64,000 bases of DNA from Bilophila sp964369665. Lineage in GTDB: Bacteria > Desulfobacterota > Desulfovibrionia > Desulfovibrionales > Desulfovibrionaceae. The notes under the pieces are model-generated. The model searched no databases and was not told the origin of the DNA. It saw nothing but the letters and a program-made list of their open reading frames with translations. Positions 29,205-39,100 of the stretch are shown piece by piece. The stretch covers positions 1 to 64,000 of the forward strand of contig CAYJFS010000002.1 in the NCBI GenBank assembly GCA_964369665.1. Reading direction: 5' to 3'. The translations under genes and the position numbers were made by a program. Within the stretch, counting starts at the first letter, position 1; every line of letters begins with the position of its first letter.

Positions 29205-31505
29205 ATGGCATTTTTTGTATCATACTTTTCAACAGTACAGGCAGTTCAGGATATATCTATTTTTGAAGATGGTTTACCCTATGATCCATTATCTTTAAAA
29301 CCATCATTAAAAACATATACTGGGAAAAATAACCAGTTGTTTGTTTGGTCATATGTTCAAAATATAGATAGACCAATTCTTCTTAGAGGAGAAGATGCTG
29401 TCTGGGCAGAAGGTTATGCTCCAGAAGATGAAGTATCTTTAGAAGAGCGTGTTGTTGGTTTGTTAGAAAATACTCGTGAAGATACTTGTGGAAGTTTTTG
29501 TGGTATATGGCATCAACCAGATAACATCCGAATTTATACATCATTATCAGGTAATTTTTCTTTATACGTTTATAAAACAGATTTTTTTACAGCCATTTCT
29601 AATCGTATTAACTTGTTAGCAGTACTTGGTTCTTTATCTATAAGGCCTATTTGGCCTATTTATTTAACTGGTGCTAGAAGAGCACTGGATTTTGGAACAG
29701 CCTTTGAAGATATCACAACTACAAAGCCAGGCGAAGCTATTTATATTCAACCAGAAGGTATTACATATACTAAACCTAAATTAAAACATTTGTTCCAATC
29801 CATGGATGTGCAACAAGCATTAGAAGAGCTTTATGCTTTCCCTGAATATTTAGGAAAATGTTTATCTCAATATAGCTCTGTCCCTTTGCATCTAGCACTA
29901 ACTGGTGGTAGAGATAGTAGAGCGGTGTTGAGCATGCTTGTAAGTTAGGACTGATGGATATACCTGGTAAAGTTCATACAAGTACAAATAACTTGAAGCA
30001 TGATGCAGAACATCTTTCTGCACAATCAATACTAGATATTTTTACACATTATATCCCACATGATAATGGTAAAGATTTTTTTGTGACAATGCTGTAATCT
30101 CTGCTGCTATCGAAACAGTCTTTTCTCAAGGTTTTTGTCTAGATTTTGCAAGTACAGGTATTTTTAAAAAAGTGAACCCGACAAATGGGTTTAAAAGTAG
30201 GATTGTTCTTGGAGGTACTGATTATGACTATAAAATATTTAAGCCTCAAAAAAGCATTCATGCATATATACAAGAACCTAGGTTTGTACTTAAAAAGTGT
30301 CCTCTTATTCGTCAAGAAGTACATGAAAGTGGCATGCAACTATATTGTAATTTACTGGCAGATCTTTTAGAGGGTTTACCAGAAAAATATTATTTGCAAC
30401 TTGACGTTTGGTGGATACCTTTGAGCAGAGGATATTCAAATTCAGGAAGAGTTTTTACTTTATCAGTATTTCCTTTTATAGATACAGCGTTTTTAAAGTT
30501 TTTTTTCTCTGCACCAATAGATTTTTTTACTACACAAGCAGCATACTATTTATTAATGCGTCAAGCCAAACGTCCTTTATGGAAAGCTCCTTTTTGTGAC
30601 ATAGAATGGCCTAATCCTTGCCTCTTTTCCTTCATAAACATAAGCTCCCTGCAGAAAATTTAGATGTTGTTCCATATCATTTTAACCCAGGTTTCCCGGG
30701 TCAGAGCCAGAGAGGGAGGAAAGAATGGTTAGATATTCTTGTTAATAAAACGCAAAAATATATGCGAGATAAAGTAAAAGAACATAAAGAGTTATTTAGT
30801 TTTGTGTCTCAAGAAGGTTTAGATGAAGTAACTCTAAAGCCTGCAGAACAGATAAGTTTTAGTAATGAGTGTTATGCTTCTGGTTTACTTTGTAGTGTAT
30901 TCTTAGCTGAGTATGGTCAAAAATTATTACAACGTAGTCAGATGCAAGGGATACAAGAAGAACTTATTGATTGTATAAATGGTCCTAAAGGGCTTGTTTC
31001 AGGTGTAGATTTTGAGCAAGATACATCGCTGGCTTGGATGTCAAAATATGAGAATTGTCTTGCTAGTACAGTAGAAGAGCTTTATCAAGTTACAAATAAA
31101 TTTCGGTATGAGTGGTTAAAAGATTATCCAGACTTATTAAGTAAAATGGGTTTTATAAAGATACATGAAGGTAGGCCTTCATGTAAGTTTAATACAAAAG
31201 GTGCACAATATTTTTCTTTACGTTCTTTTTTATTAGGACCTTCTGCTTCGCCACATAGACCATCGCCAATGCCGATAAATCCACTACTGCTTTTTGTTTT
31301 TTCAGATATTAAAGCTACATTTGTTGACTTAGAACCTTTAGACGATTTTTGGGTAGCAGCAGGGAAGCTTCAGGATGGACAGATAATGCCTTGGGAGATT
31401 ACCTTTAAGATACCAAAAGGTGTGAATAATATAACTTGTTTTTTTAGTGTTATTGAAAACAGTATGCCTGTATATATTTCTGATATTATAGGGCAAATAA
31501 AGTAA
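29205..31505 (+). pseudogene. Asparagine-synthetase-like protein, broken by three frameshifts
   Basis: GGAGG precedes an ATG at 29205. The first frame runs to a stop at 29946-29948 just after LTGGRDSRAVL, which is the ATP-pyrophosphatase loop of asparagine-synthetase-like amidotransferases (normally SGGxDS). The protein then continues in a second frame (GKVHTSTNNLKHDAEHLSAQ) to about 30096. It moves to a third frame from the 7-T run at 30076-30082 (SAAIETVFSQGFCLDFASTG onwards) to 30663, and to a fourth from about 30617 to 31505. The rebuilt protein would be about 765 residues. The second residue is Ala, not the Cys needed for glutaminase activity. It is judged non-functional unless the shifts are sequencing errors. 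Confidence 0.8.
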
Positions 31506-32010
31506 GTAATAATTTGAATTTTTTGATAAAACTTATTTTTTTTATAAAAATATATTAAAGATATATAGGGAAATAATAGAAGATTTTTTTGATTATACCA
31601 CAACAACTAGCTTAATTATGACTTATCTATACATACAGCTTTGAATACTGTAATAGGCCAGTAGGTTGGTATCTAAATTTTTAGTTAAAATAAAGACATA
31701 AATATAGTATGTTAAAAAAGTATAGATAATACTAATACAATACTCTCTGTAATGTTTCTTTACCTCTAGATATAAGAATATGAGTTTAAATGGGAATAGT
31801 GACTTTGAAAGAATAAAAAGTTTTACTAAAAAGCCTGTTGAATTTATTTTGAATATATGTATGAATTTGTTGAAAGTAAAATAGTTATAAACTTTAAGTA
31901 TATATGAAACTTTTTTGAGTAAATGAGGACTTTTTTGAAGCCTGGTAAGCTTCATAATGTTATGTGATTTTTCTAAAAAAGTATTTTTAATGCTTGAAAA
32001 GGTGGGCTTT
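31506..32010. other. AT-rich spacer between two pseudogenes
   Basis: No convincing gene, tRNA or terminator is seen in these 505 bases. The few open frames on either strand have unusual composition and no family resemblance. The right end should contain the former catalase promoter. Confidence 0.5.
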
Positions 32011-33449
32011 ATGGTTAAGAAAAAACTAACTACTGTTGCTGGTGCTCCTGTTGTTGACAATGAAAATAGCCTTACAGCTGGACCACGAGGCCCTGTCTTA
32101 TTGCAGGATGTTTGGCTTTTAGAAAAATTAGCTCATTTTGATCGTGAGGTTATCCCTGAGCGTAGAATGCATGCAAAAGGTTCTGGTGCCTATGGTACTT
32201 TTACCGTTACCCATGATATTACTCAATATACACGAGCAAAAATGTTTTCTAAAATAGGTAAAAAAACAGATTTATTTGTGAGGTTTTCTACTGTAGCTGG
32301 AGAACGAGGTGCTGCTGATGTAGAACGAGATATTCGAGGGTTTGCTCTGAAATTTTATACAGAGGAAGGTAATTGGGATCTTGTTGGAAATAATACACCA
32401 GTATTTTACTTACGTGATCCACTTAAATTCCCTGATTTGAATCATGTAGTAAAAAGAGATCCTTGTACTAATTTGCGTAGTGCTGAACGTAAATGGGATT
32501 TTTTTCTTTCCTCCCAGAGGCTTTACATCAACTAACTATTGATATGTCAGATCGTGGTTTACCTTTGTCTTATAGGTATTATGCATGGTTTTGGTAGTCA
32601 TACATATAGTTTTATTAATAAAGATAATAAACGGATATGGGTAAAGTTTCATTTTAAGACACAACAAGGGATTGCTTGCCTTACTAATCAGGAGGCTGCT
32701 GATATTGTTGCACATGACCGTGAAAGTTCTCAGCGAGATTTATATACTGCCCTTGAAGAGAAAAATTTTCCAAAGTGGGTATTATATATATACAGACTAT
32801 GTCTGAAGAGAAAGCTGCAGCTTTACCCTATCATCCTTTTGATTTAACAAAGGTTTGGCTTCATAAAGATGCTCCTTTACAAGAAGTTGGGGTATTAGAG
32901 CTTAATAAAAATCCTGAAAATTATTTTTCAGAGGTAGAACAGTCAGCCTTTAGCCCTGCTAATATTATTCCAGGGATAGGTTTTTCTCCTGATAAAATGC
33001 TTCAAGGACGTTTGTTTTCTTATGGTGATGCTCATCGCTATCGTTTAGGGGTTAATAGTCATCAGATTCCTGTGAATGCACCACGTTGTCCTTTTACAGT
33101 ATATCATAGAGATGGTGCTATGCGTGTAGACGGTAATAGTGGAGATATTTCTTATGAGCCTAATAGCCATGGTGTTTTTCAAGATCAGCTTGAATACAAA
33201 GAACCACCGCTATCTCTTGAAGGTGCTGCAGAACATTGGGATCATAGAGAGGATAGTGACTACTTTTCTCAACCAGCCAATTTATTTCGTTTGATGGATA
33301 GAGCTCAAAAACAACGGCTTTTTTCTAATATTGCAGAAGATATGGCTGGTGCTTCTGAGAAAGTTGTGATGCGACAGTTGGATTTATTTCATCAGGTAGA
33401 TCCAGAATATCGTACTGGCATTGCCTCAGCTCTTGGGCTTAAAAAATAA
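32011..33449 (+). pseudogene. katA: Catalase, broken by three frameshifts
   Basis: The pieces together reproduce a typical small-subunit haem catalase of about 480 residues. RRMHAKGSGAYGTF holds the active-site His, GNNTPVFYLRDPLKFPD the distal Asn, and RLFSYGDAHRYRLG the haem-ligand Tyr. The first frame ends at 32535. A shift near 32505-32520 moves to PEALHQLTIDMSDRG. A second near 32570-32585 moves to MHGFGSHTYSFIN. A third is in the (TA)5 run at 32783-32792, where one extra TA explains the shift exactly. All catalytic residues remain, so the decay looks recent. AAAGG lies before the ATG at 32011. Confidence 0.9.
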
Positions 33450-34604
33450 AGATACTCTCTTGCTCCAAAGTAAATATTTTTGAAGGAAACTATGTTGATA
33501 GTTGTTACATAGTTCATCAGTTAGCGAACAATGTTATTAAATTAAATGCATCAAGGTAATGGGGCACAGAACAGGTTGGTTCAAGGGCTATGGAGTTGGA
33601 GCGGATAACCCATAGTTTCCAGAAATTTTGAAAAAGAATGTCTTTATTGCAAATGTATTGAGCAAGATCTGTATCAACATATCTGGTGTGGCAATCCAAG
33701 GGTAATTGCTGATGCCCAAGTTTTCAAAGAAAAGTATTTTGTTGAGTCCTTTGAAATTCCTGAAGATATCCTCTTTAATTATGGTGTCGATAGGGTTTTT
33801 TTGTAAATCCAAAAGGTCAGTCAACAGTCTCTCCCTTTTCCCAAAAAACAGAGATAAAGACTACTATTAGAGCCTAAAAGCATGGTTGTTGGGGCATAAT
33901 TAAGTTGAGTGATCTTATGAAATAATCTACCACTTTGAATAAAGCAAAAAATTGGCTCAGTCAGTTTAAAATCTTATTAACATTTTGACTTCTTGGAGTA
34001 ACACCACCTTGAGCAATGGGAGTTCTTGTTTAAGAGAAGCTAAAATATTTGATGTTTGGTTTTCTGAGACTTGTCTGTTTCAACCCATTATTATAAAAAG
34101 GCAGTATAGTGAGACTCCCTGGTTTTACAAGGGGATTGGGCATCTTCCTAAACCTCCAGATAAAGGGTAGGCCTCATATCAACACTATAGAGTTTAACCC
34201 TTGTTCCTACATGTTCTTCACACTATTATTTTACACGTGAAAAATACTGTTTTCTGCTTTATTTGGCACCTCTGTGAACGAAATATTTGAACCAATTATC
34301 AAGAAAGATCATTTTCCATTTTGTTAGTTTGCAAAACACACTACGTTAATAGTTCCAAATAAAGTCCTACCAAGCTCTTCTTGTTTTTGACCTATGGGGA
34401 TTCATTTTTTGGAATAAGTGTTGTACCAGTACTGTCACTAGTAAACAAATTTGCTAGATTAATATATTCTATAGAATTTTTTTGTAACAATTGAATCTTT
34501 CAATCAAGTTTATAGTTTTTATTTCTATTTTTGTTTTTTCCCTTCATTTTATAGTAGAACAGAGTGTTTTCTATTATGCGACTTAATAAGCTAATATAAA
34601 TTTT
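33450..34604. pseudogene. Gene debris without an intact gene
   Basis: One plus-strand frame is open from about 33609 to 33803. It encodes a protein-like stretch with ECLYCKCIEQDLYQHIWCGN and then FVESFEIPEDILFNYGVDRV. After the stop, a second frame continues with NPKGQSTVSPFP. The Cys-rich start and sensible composition suggest a decayed gene, but the family is not recognised. Another fragment lies at 33985-34170. No transposase or terminal repeat was seen. Confidence 0.45.
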
Positions 34605-34639
34605 TGCAAAAGAGAAAGCCCTTATAGAAGTATAAGGGC
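34605..34639 (-). terminator. Rho-independent terminator after tRNA-Thr
   Basis: GCCCTTATA (34618-34626) and TATAAGGGC (34631-34639) pair perfectly around a GAAG loop. On the minus strand a T-rich stretch follows (the A-rich sequence at 34605-34617). Confidence 0.8.
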
Positions 34640-34649
34640 CTTAGATTAC

Positions 34650-34725
34650 TGGAGCCAGCATGGAGAATTGAACTCCAGACCTGCTGATTACGAATCAGCT
34701 GCTCTACCAACTGAGCTATGCTGGC
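34650..34725 (-). tRNA. tRNA-Thr (anticodon CGU)
   Basis: On the minus strand the acceptor arms GCCAGCA and TGCTGGC pair, with an encoded TCCA end. The D arm is GCTCAGTTGGTAGAGC. The anticodon arm is GCTGA-TTCGTAA-TCAGC, giving anticodon CGT. The T arm contains GTTCAATTC. The length is 76 nt. Confidence 0.97.
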
Positions 34726-34802
34726 AAGATATTAAGGTGTATGGCTAAATATCTTGCCAAATAGATCAAGTCAAGCTTGTATTGGTAGAGGTACATTTGT
34801 AG

Positions 34803-35153
34803 TTACTTTGTTAGGAATTGACCATTAGGTAATAAGCTCACTTTATCTTCTTTATTTAAGGGTAAACCAACCCAAGTCATTTGATTACCATATTTGTCAG
34901 TAACTGTGAGATCCCAGGCTTCAGCATTTTCTGTTCTGCTAATCTCTAGAACAGCTTTATCACCATTAGGCAGAGTGCCTGCTTGTAAAAGATTTTCTTC
35001 CCAGTTGTTCTGTTTGGTCGGTGAAATCTTAACAGTATAGATATCTACTTGTGTGTTGTTAGAAAGTGTAACTTTTTTATCAAGAGCAAAAGCAAAAGTT
35101 TCTGTAAAAATTAGGATACAAAGAGCATAAGATAGAATAAAAGCGCACTTCAT
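34803..35153 (-). CDS. Small secreted protein of unknown function
   Basis: The 116-residue protein has a clear signal peptide (MKCAFILSYALCILIFTETFAFA, cut after about residue 23). The mature part is a small beta-rich domain with the pattern NNTQVDIYTVKISPTKQNNW and later WDLTVTDKYGNQMTW. Similar small periplasmic domains (an N-T-x-x-x-I-x-x-x-x-x-S-P pattern followed by E-N-L-L) occur in many proteobacteria, but no function is known to me. Its start codon faces the BI-1 gene across a 300-base divergent spacer. Confidence 0.7.
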   Translation of the reverse strand: MKCAFILSYALCILIFTETFAFALDKKVTLSNNTQVDIYTVKISPTKQNNWEENLLQAGTLPNGDKAVLEISRTENAEAWDLTVTDKYGNQMTWVGLPLNKEDKVSLLPNGQFLTK

Positions 35154-35454
35154 GGTGTACTCCTTTTAGAACGTTTAATTGTTGAATCAAACATAAATAA
35201 GGAAGCATATAGAAATATGATAATGAAGTTTAAGCATATACAAGGGGTTTCAAAAAAGCTATTATAGTTTAACAGTTTTTATCTTAGTATAGTTAGAGTT
35301 AAATTATAATAAATTTATTCTGTTTGGTTGTTGCCTTTACTGTTTGTAAGCTCTATACTTAATTAAAGTATATATATTTAAATTATAGTTGGGTATATAT
35401 ATAAATATAATATAGTAAGTATAAGATTTTTTAGTTAGCTTTTTTGGAGGTAAA
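35154..35454. other. Divergent promoter spacer
   Basis: This 301-base AT-rich spacer separates the small secreted protein (minus) from the BI-1 gene (plus) and should hold both promoters. TA-rich runs occur at 35365-35415. GGAGG lies at the right end as the BI-1 ribosome site. No specific operator was identified. Confidence 0.4.
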
Positions 35455-36156
35455 ATGGATACGCTTCGTGTAAATTCAAAAGAAGCTTCGCTTTCAGTTG
35501 CTTCAACGTTTATGAGATATGTATATTTGTGGATGTCTGTTGGACTACTTGTAACAGCTGGTTCAGCTTTTTATGTAGCAAGTTCTCCGGCACTACTTCA
35601 GGCACTATTTGGGAGCACTTTAGGGATAGTTTTGCTTGCAATAGCAGTTATAGCACTTCCATTAGTTTTAAGCACAATGATTGCTCGCTTATCTTCTGCT
35701 ACTGCAACAGGGTTGTTTCTTTTGTATAGTATACTTATGGGGGCTTTTTTATCTTCTATTTTATTAGTGTATACTGGTAACTCTGTTTTTCAAGCTTTTG
35801 TTACTACTGCTGGGACTTTTGCTGCTATGAGTATCTATGGAACAGTAACAAAGCGTGACTTAACAAGTATGGGTAGTTTTTTAACTATGGGCTTATTTGG
35901 GCTTATTATTGCCATGATTGTAAATATTTTTTTAAAAAGTCCAATGATGGAGTTTGTTATTAGTGCTATAGGTGTGCTTATTTTTACAGGCTTAACAGCC
36001 TATGATACACAAAGGATACGTGCTTTTGGAGAAAATGCACCTCTTGGTGATGCTGTTGCTATGCGTCGTGGTGCTTTACTAGGTGCATTAACGCTATATT
36101 TAGACTTTATTAATTTGTTTTTAATGATGTTACGTTTTATGGGTGATCGACGATAG
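35455..36156 (+). CDS. Bax inhibitor-1 / YccA family membrane protein
   Basis: The 233-residue protein has seven hydrophobic segments and the family traits YLWMSVGLLVTAGSAF near the start, TGLTAYDTQRIR in the C-terminal third and LGALTLYLDFINLF at the end. Bacterial members are inner-membrane proteins. YccA modulates FtsH proteolysis, and some members act as pH-dependent calcium leaks. The role here is not known. TTGGAGG precedes the ATG. A strong bidirectional terminator separates it from the convergent pit gene. Confidence 0.9.
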   Translation: MDTLRVNSKEASLSVASTFMRYVYLWMSVGLLVTAGSAFYVASSPALLQALFGSTLGIVLLAIAVIALPLVLSTMIARLSSATATGLFLLYSILMGAFLSSILLVYTGNSVFQAFVTTAGTFAAMSIYGTVTKRDLTSMGSFLTMGLFGLIIAMIVNIFLKSPMMEFVISAIGVLIFTGLTAYDTQRIRAFGENAPLGDAVAMRRGALLGALTLYLDFINLFLMMLRFMGDRR

Positions 36157-36176
36157 GTTATAATAGTTTTTTAAGT

Positions 36177-36211
36177 ATATTCCCCTATTTTATTAAATAA
36201 TAGGGGAATAT
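36177..36211. terminator. Bidirectional terminator between the BI-1 gene and pit
   Basis: ATATTCCCCTATT (36177-36189) and AATAGGGGAATAT (36199-36211) form a perfect 13-bp stem. T-rich sequence follows on the plus strand (TTATTTAG) and A/T-rich sequence on the other side. The flanking genes converge on it. Confidence 0.8.
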
Positions 36212-36215
36212 TTAT

Positions 36216-37226
36216 TTAGTTAGTATTAATAATAAATGAAAGTAAATAAAAGAAGATCATAGAAAGAATCGATGTTCCTGGGATAGTAAGAATCCATGCA
36301 ATAATGAGATCCCCTGCAATTGGCCAGCGTACAGCAGAAAGCCTAGCAGTACTACCCACGCCAAAAATGCAAGCAGTAATAGTTTGAGTTGTGCTTATTG
36401 GTGCACCAAATAGAGATGCACTTGTAATAACCATTGCAGCAGATGTTTCTGCTGAAAAACCATGTACTGGTTCTAGTTTAAAGATTTTATGCCCCATGGT
36501 TTTTACAATTCTCCATCCACCCATAGCAGTACCTAAAGCCATAGCTAAAGCACAAGCAATTTTAACCCAAAGTGGAACATAAATTGTTTCAATTTTGTTA
36601 AAAATGAAAAGTGCAAGGGCAATAACGCCCATAGTTTTTTGTGCATCATTTAAACCATGACTTGTTGCCATAAAAGCAGCAGAACCTATCTGCAATTTTT
36701 TGAAAAATTTTGTAAGAAGTGTGTGATTAACATCAGCAAATATTATACTAATAAACTTCATAAATAAAAAGCCAACAATAAAACCTGCTATTGGTGAAAG
36801 AACAAGAGGTAAGAGTATTTTTGTTATAATAGAGCTTCCATTAAGACTCGATGGACCTGTAGCCATGAGAGCTGCACCAATGAGCCCACCAATAAGTGCA
36901 TGAGAAGAAGATGATGGGATACCATAGTACCATGTAATAATATTCCAACAGATTGCAGCAAGAATTGCAGCAAGTACTAATAGATGGTTTCCAAAAACAA
37001 TGTCTGTATTTACAATCCCTTTACCAAGAGTGTTAGCAACCTCTGTTCCTAGGAGTGCTCCAACAAGATTAAGGGAAGCAGCCATAAGAACAGCTGTTTT
37101 AGGGCTTAGGACTTTTGTAGAAACAACTGTTGCAATAGCATTTGCACTGTCATGTGCACCATTAGTAAAATCAAAGATTAGGGCAACTATAATAATAAAA
37201 AGAAGAAGTAAGGGGATATCAAACAT
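36216..37226 (-). CDS. pit: Inorganic phosphate transporter, PiT family
   Basis: The 336-residue membrane protein has about ten hydrophobic segments. It carries the duplicated PiT signature: FDFTNGAHDSANAIATVVSTK in the N-terminal half and ATSHGLNDAQKTMGVIAL in the second half. PiT proteins import phosphate as a metal complex with protons or sodium. It overlaps the upstream DUF47 gene by eight bases, a typical Pit-accessory arrangement. Confidence 0.93.
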   Translation of the reverse strand: MFDIPLLLLFIIIVALIFDFTNGAHDSANAIATVVSTKVLSPKTAVLMAASLNLVGALLGTEVANTLGKGIVNTDIVFGNHLLVLAAILAAICWNIITWYYGIPSSSSHALIGGLIGAALMATGPSSLNGSSIITKILLPLVLSPIAGFIVGFLFMKFISIIFADVNHTLLTKFFKKLQIGSAAFMATSHGLNDAQKTMGVIALALFIFNKIETIYVPLWVKIACALAMALGTAMGGWRIVKTMGHKIFKLEPVHGFSAETSAAMVITSASLFGAPISTTQTITACIFGVGSTARLSAVRWPIAGDLIIAWILTIPGTSILSMIFFYLLSFIINTN

Positions 37227-37848
37227 ATTTGATCATGACCTGTTCTAATACATCTGTAAGTGTTTGTATATGTTCTATAATTTTTGATATCTCTTCATAA
37301 TATATTAATAAAATAGAGATATTTTTAAAATCATGGTTATCTGCTACATTGGTTTTTTGTAGTTCAAAAAAAGTTTCTATAAGAATTGTATATCCATAAT
37401 TTTTTTTAGTGTTGAATTGTTCTAATATGTGTATAATATTTGATTTCTTTGGTAAAGAATCTACCATTTCTTGAGAAATATCTAATAGTTCTTGTAAATT
37501 TTTGAGAAGATTTGATAGAGCTGTAGGATATTGTTCTGCTTCATAGGCAATAAGTTTTATTCCAAAAGTATAGATGTTAAAAGCAATAGTTTTTTGTGCA
37601 ATACTTATATCATGAATATCTTCTTTATCTATAGGTGTGATAAAAGTTTCTGAAAGGTGCTCTACAAGGGTTATATTTTTTTGAAAAAGTTCTTCTTTTA
37701 ATGAGGATAAAGTCTGTATGGTTTTTTCTTTTGATACATTATGTGTAATGATGTCTAAGAGGACACTGCTTTGTTTTTGTAGCAGTGTAGACTGTGAAGC
37801 AAGAATTTCAAAAAAAGGAATAGATTTAGGTAAAAATCTTGATAACAT
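37219..37848 (-). CDS. DUF47 family (PhoU-like) Pit accessory protein
   Basis: The 209-residue all-helical protein has the N-terminal pattern FLPKSIPFFEILASQSTLLQ of the DUF47/PhoU-like family. These proteins are encoded next to Pit transporters and are thought to regulate them. It overlaps pit by eight bases at its 3' end, and its ATG overlaps the stop of the upstream RluA gene (TAATG), so the three genes are probably translated from one message. Confidence 0.85.
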   Translation of the reverse strand: MLSRFLPKSIPFFEILASQSTLLQKQSSVLLDIITHNVSKEKTIQTLSSLKEELFQKNITLVEHLSETFITPIDKEDIHDISIAQKTIAFNIYTFGIKLIAYEAEQYPTALSNLLKNLQELLDISQEMVDSLPKKSNIIHILEQFNTKKNYGYTILIETFFELQKTNVADNHDFKNISILLIYYEEISKIIEHIQTLTDVLEQVMIKYV

Positions 37849-38846
37849 TAAAGTTCCTTATCAAGTGGAGGAATAGACATATTTTTTGAAAGTAAGACAC
37901 AGGGTTTGTCATCTTTATTCAGTGTTTTTAGCCATTCAGGTAGATAGTGGACTTTAAAGCCAGGTAAAATTGTTTTGTAGTGGTGTAGCAAAAAAGAGGA
38001 GGAGATTTTTGAGCCATATAGGTGGTCTCCAGCTATTGGGAATCCTCTTGCAGAGAGGTGAGCACGGATTTGGTGACGCATGCCTTTTTTTATAATACAT
38101 TCTATAAGCGTTAGATAACTATTATTATTATGTGTAGTTTCTGGGAAAAGGTTTTGAAGTTCAGAGTTTTTATAGATTTTGATAGGTTTAACAAAGGTGT
38201 GTCTAAGAGTATTTGCTGTTATAGTAGAGGTAGCTTTTGTTTTTACTCTGTTTTGAGTATAAAGTTTATTTGTAATTATTATTGGTTTTTCTATTTTACC
38301 TTCAACAATTGTGAGGTAATATTTATAGATAGAACCTGATTGTTCAGCTTCCCTCCATAAGCTTTCTCCTGAACTATTTATTGTAGCAATAATGATGCCT
38401 GATGTTTGCTGGTCAAGTCTATTAAGTAGTTGAATTTGGTAATTTTTATGTATTTTACTACTTAGTAATGGATGATTTTTACTGTTTTTTTGAAGAATTT
38501 TTTCTAGAGATAGAGCCATGCTGCCTTTAATATATGCTGTATGTATTCCTGCAGGTTTATAAATGGCTAATAGTGAATTTTGGATGCTAATAATAGTACA
38601 AGGAAATGTATCTGTATTTTTTATAGGGAGTTCTTTTGGGATCTCAATAGAAACATTTTGTCCATAGGTTACTTTGAAACTAGGTTTTGTTTGGCCTGTT
38701 TGAATGTTTTTTATATGGATAAGCCCACATTTAATAAGCCTTCTACATGTGCGTAAACTTATAGTGGGTTGAGTGAAAGTAATAACTTTATCTAGGCGCC
38801 ATCCATGCTCATGTTTAGGTATAGTATATACAATTTTTGTGTTCAA
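37848..38846 (-). CDS. RluA family RNA pseudouridine synthase
   Basis: The 332-residue protein has an N-terminal S4-type RNA-binding segment (RLDKVITFTQPTISLRTCRRLIKCGLI). Its catalytic domain holds the active-site Asp in NRLDQQTSGIIIAT. The C-terminal MRHQIRAHLSARGFPIAGDHLYG is a standard RluA signature. The start is TTG at 38846 with GAGG six bases upstream, so a non-ATG start is well supported. The target uridine, in rRNA or tRNA, cannot be told. A second family member is fused to CoaE at 40 kb. Confidence 0.88.
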   Translation of the reverse strand: MNTKIVYTIPKHEHGWRLDKVITFTQPTISLRTCRRLIKCGLIHIKNIQTGQTKPSFKVTYGQNVSIEIPKELPIKNTDTFPCTIISIQNSLLAIYKPAGIHTAYIKGSMALSLEKILQKNSKNHPLLSSKIHKNYQIQLLNRLDQQTSGIIIATINSSGESLWREAEQSGSIYKYYLTIVEGKIEKPIIITNKLYTQNRVKTKATSTITANTLRHTFVKPIKIYKNSELQNLFPETTHNNNSYLTLIECIIKKGMRHQIRAHLSARGFPIAGDHLYGSKISSSFLLHHYKTILPGFKVHYLPEWLKTLNKDDKPCVLLSKNMSIPPLDKEL

Positions 38847-38889
38847 AGGGTGCCTCTTACTGTATATGGATAGGCTTTTTATGACAGTA

Positions 38890-39099
38890 TCAGTCTGTTG
38901 TCTTTTTGTCGAGAGAGGTTTGTGTATTCTTTTGTATGTTTTTTGATGAGGGGTCTTCTGTAAATTTTAAAGCTTCTTTAGGGTGTGCTTCTAAGCCTGT
39001 TGCATCATAATCAACATGGATATTATGCTTACGTGCAAGCCAAAGTACAATAACTACAAAAAGTATAAGAACAGAGGTAATGATAATTTCTATAGTCAT
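38890..39099 (-). CDS. Small one-TM protein, paralogue of the TGA-containing neighbour
   Basis: The 69-residue protein has one N-terminal membrane helix (IEIIITSVLILFVVIVLWLA), followed by ARKHNIHVDYDATGLEAHPKEA and a polar tail. No family is recognised. Its ATG lies one base after the TAA of the upstream small frame, and no Shine-Dalgarno sequence is visible. Its translation probably depends on ribosomes finishing that upstream frame. The two share the pattern IEIII...VLWLA[RK]K. Confidence 0.65.
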   Translation of the reverse strand: MTIEIIITSVLILFVVIVLWLARKHNIHVDYDATGLEAHPKEALKFTEDPSSKNIQKNTQTSLDKKTTD

Positions 39100-39100
39100 A

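Noticed and set aside
31623..32060. Minus-strand frame of 145 codons overlapping the catalase start
   Set aside because: Its composition (Phe/Ile/Lys/Tyr rich) is that of translated AT-rich spacer, and it runs antisense into a clearly recognised gene.
33985..34170. Plus-strand 61-codon frame
   Set aside because: There is no start signal, family match or operon context; it is treated as part of the gene debris.
34229..34244. CACGTG-centred sequence similar to parS
   Set aside because: It matches the consensus at only about 13 of 16 positions, with asymmetric mismatches, and lies in gene debris far from parAB.
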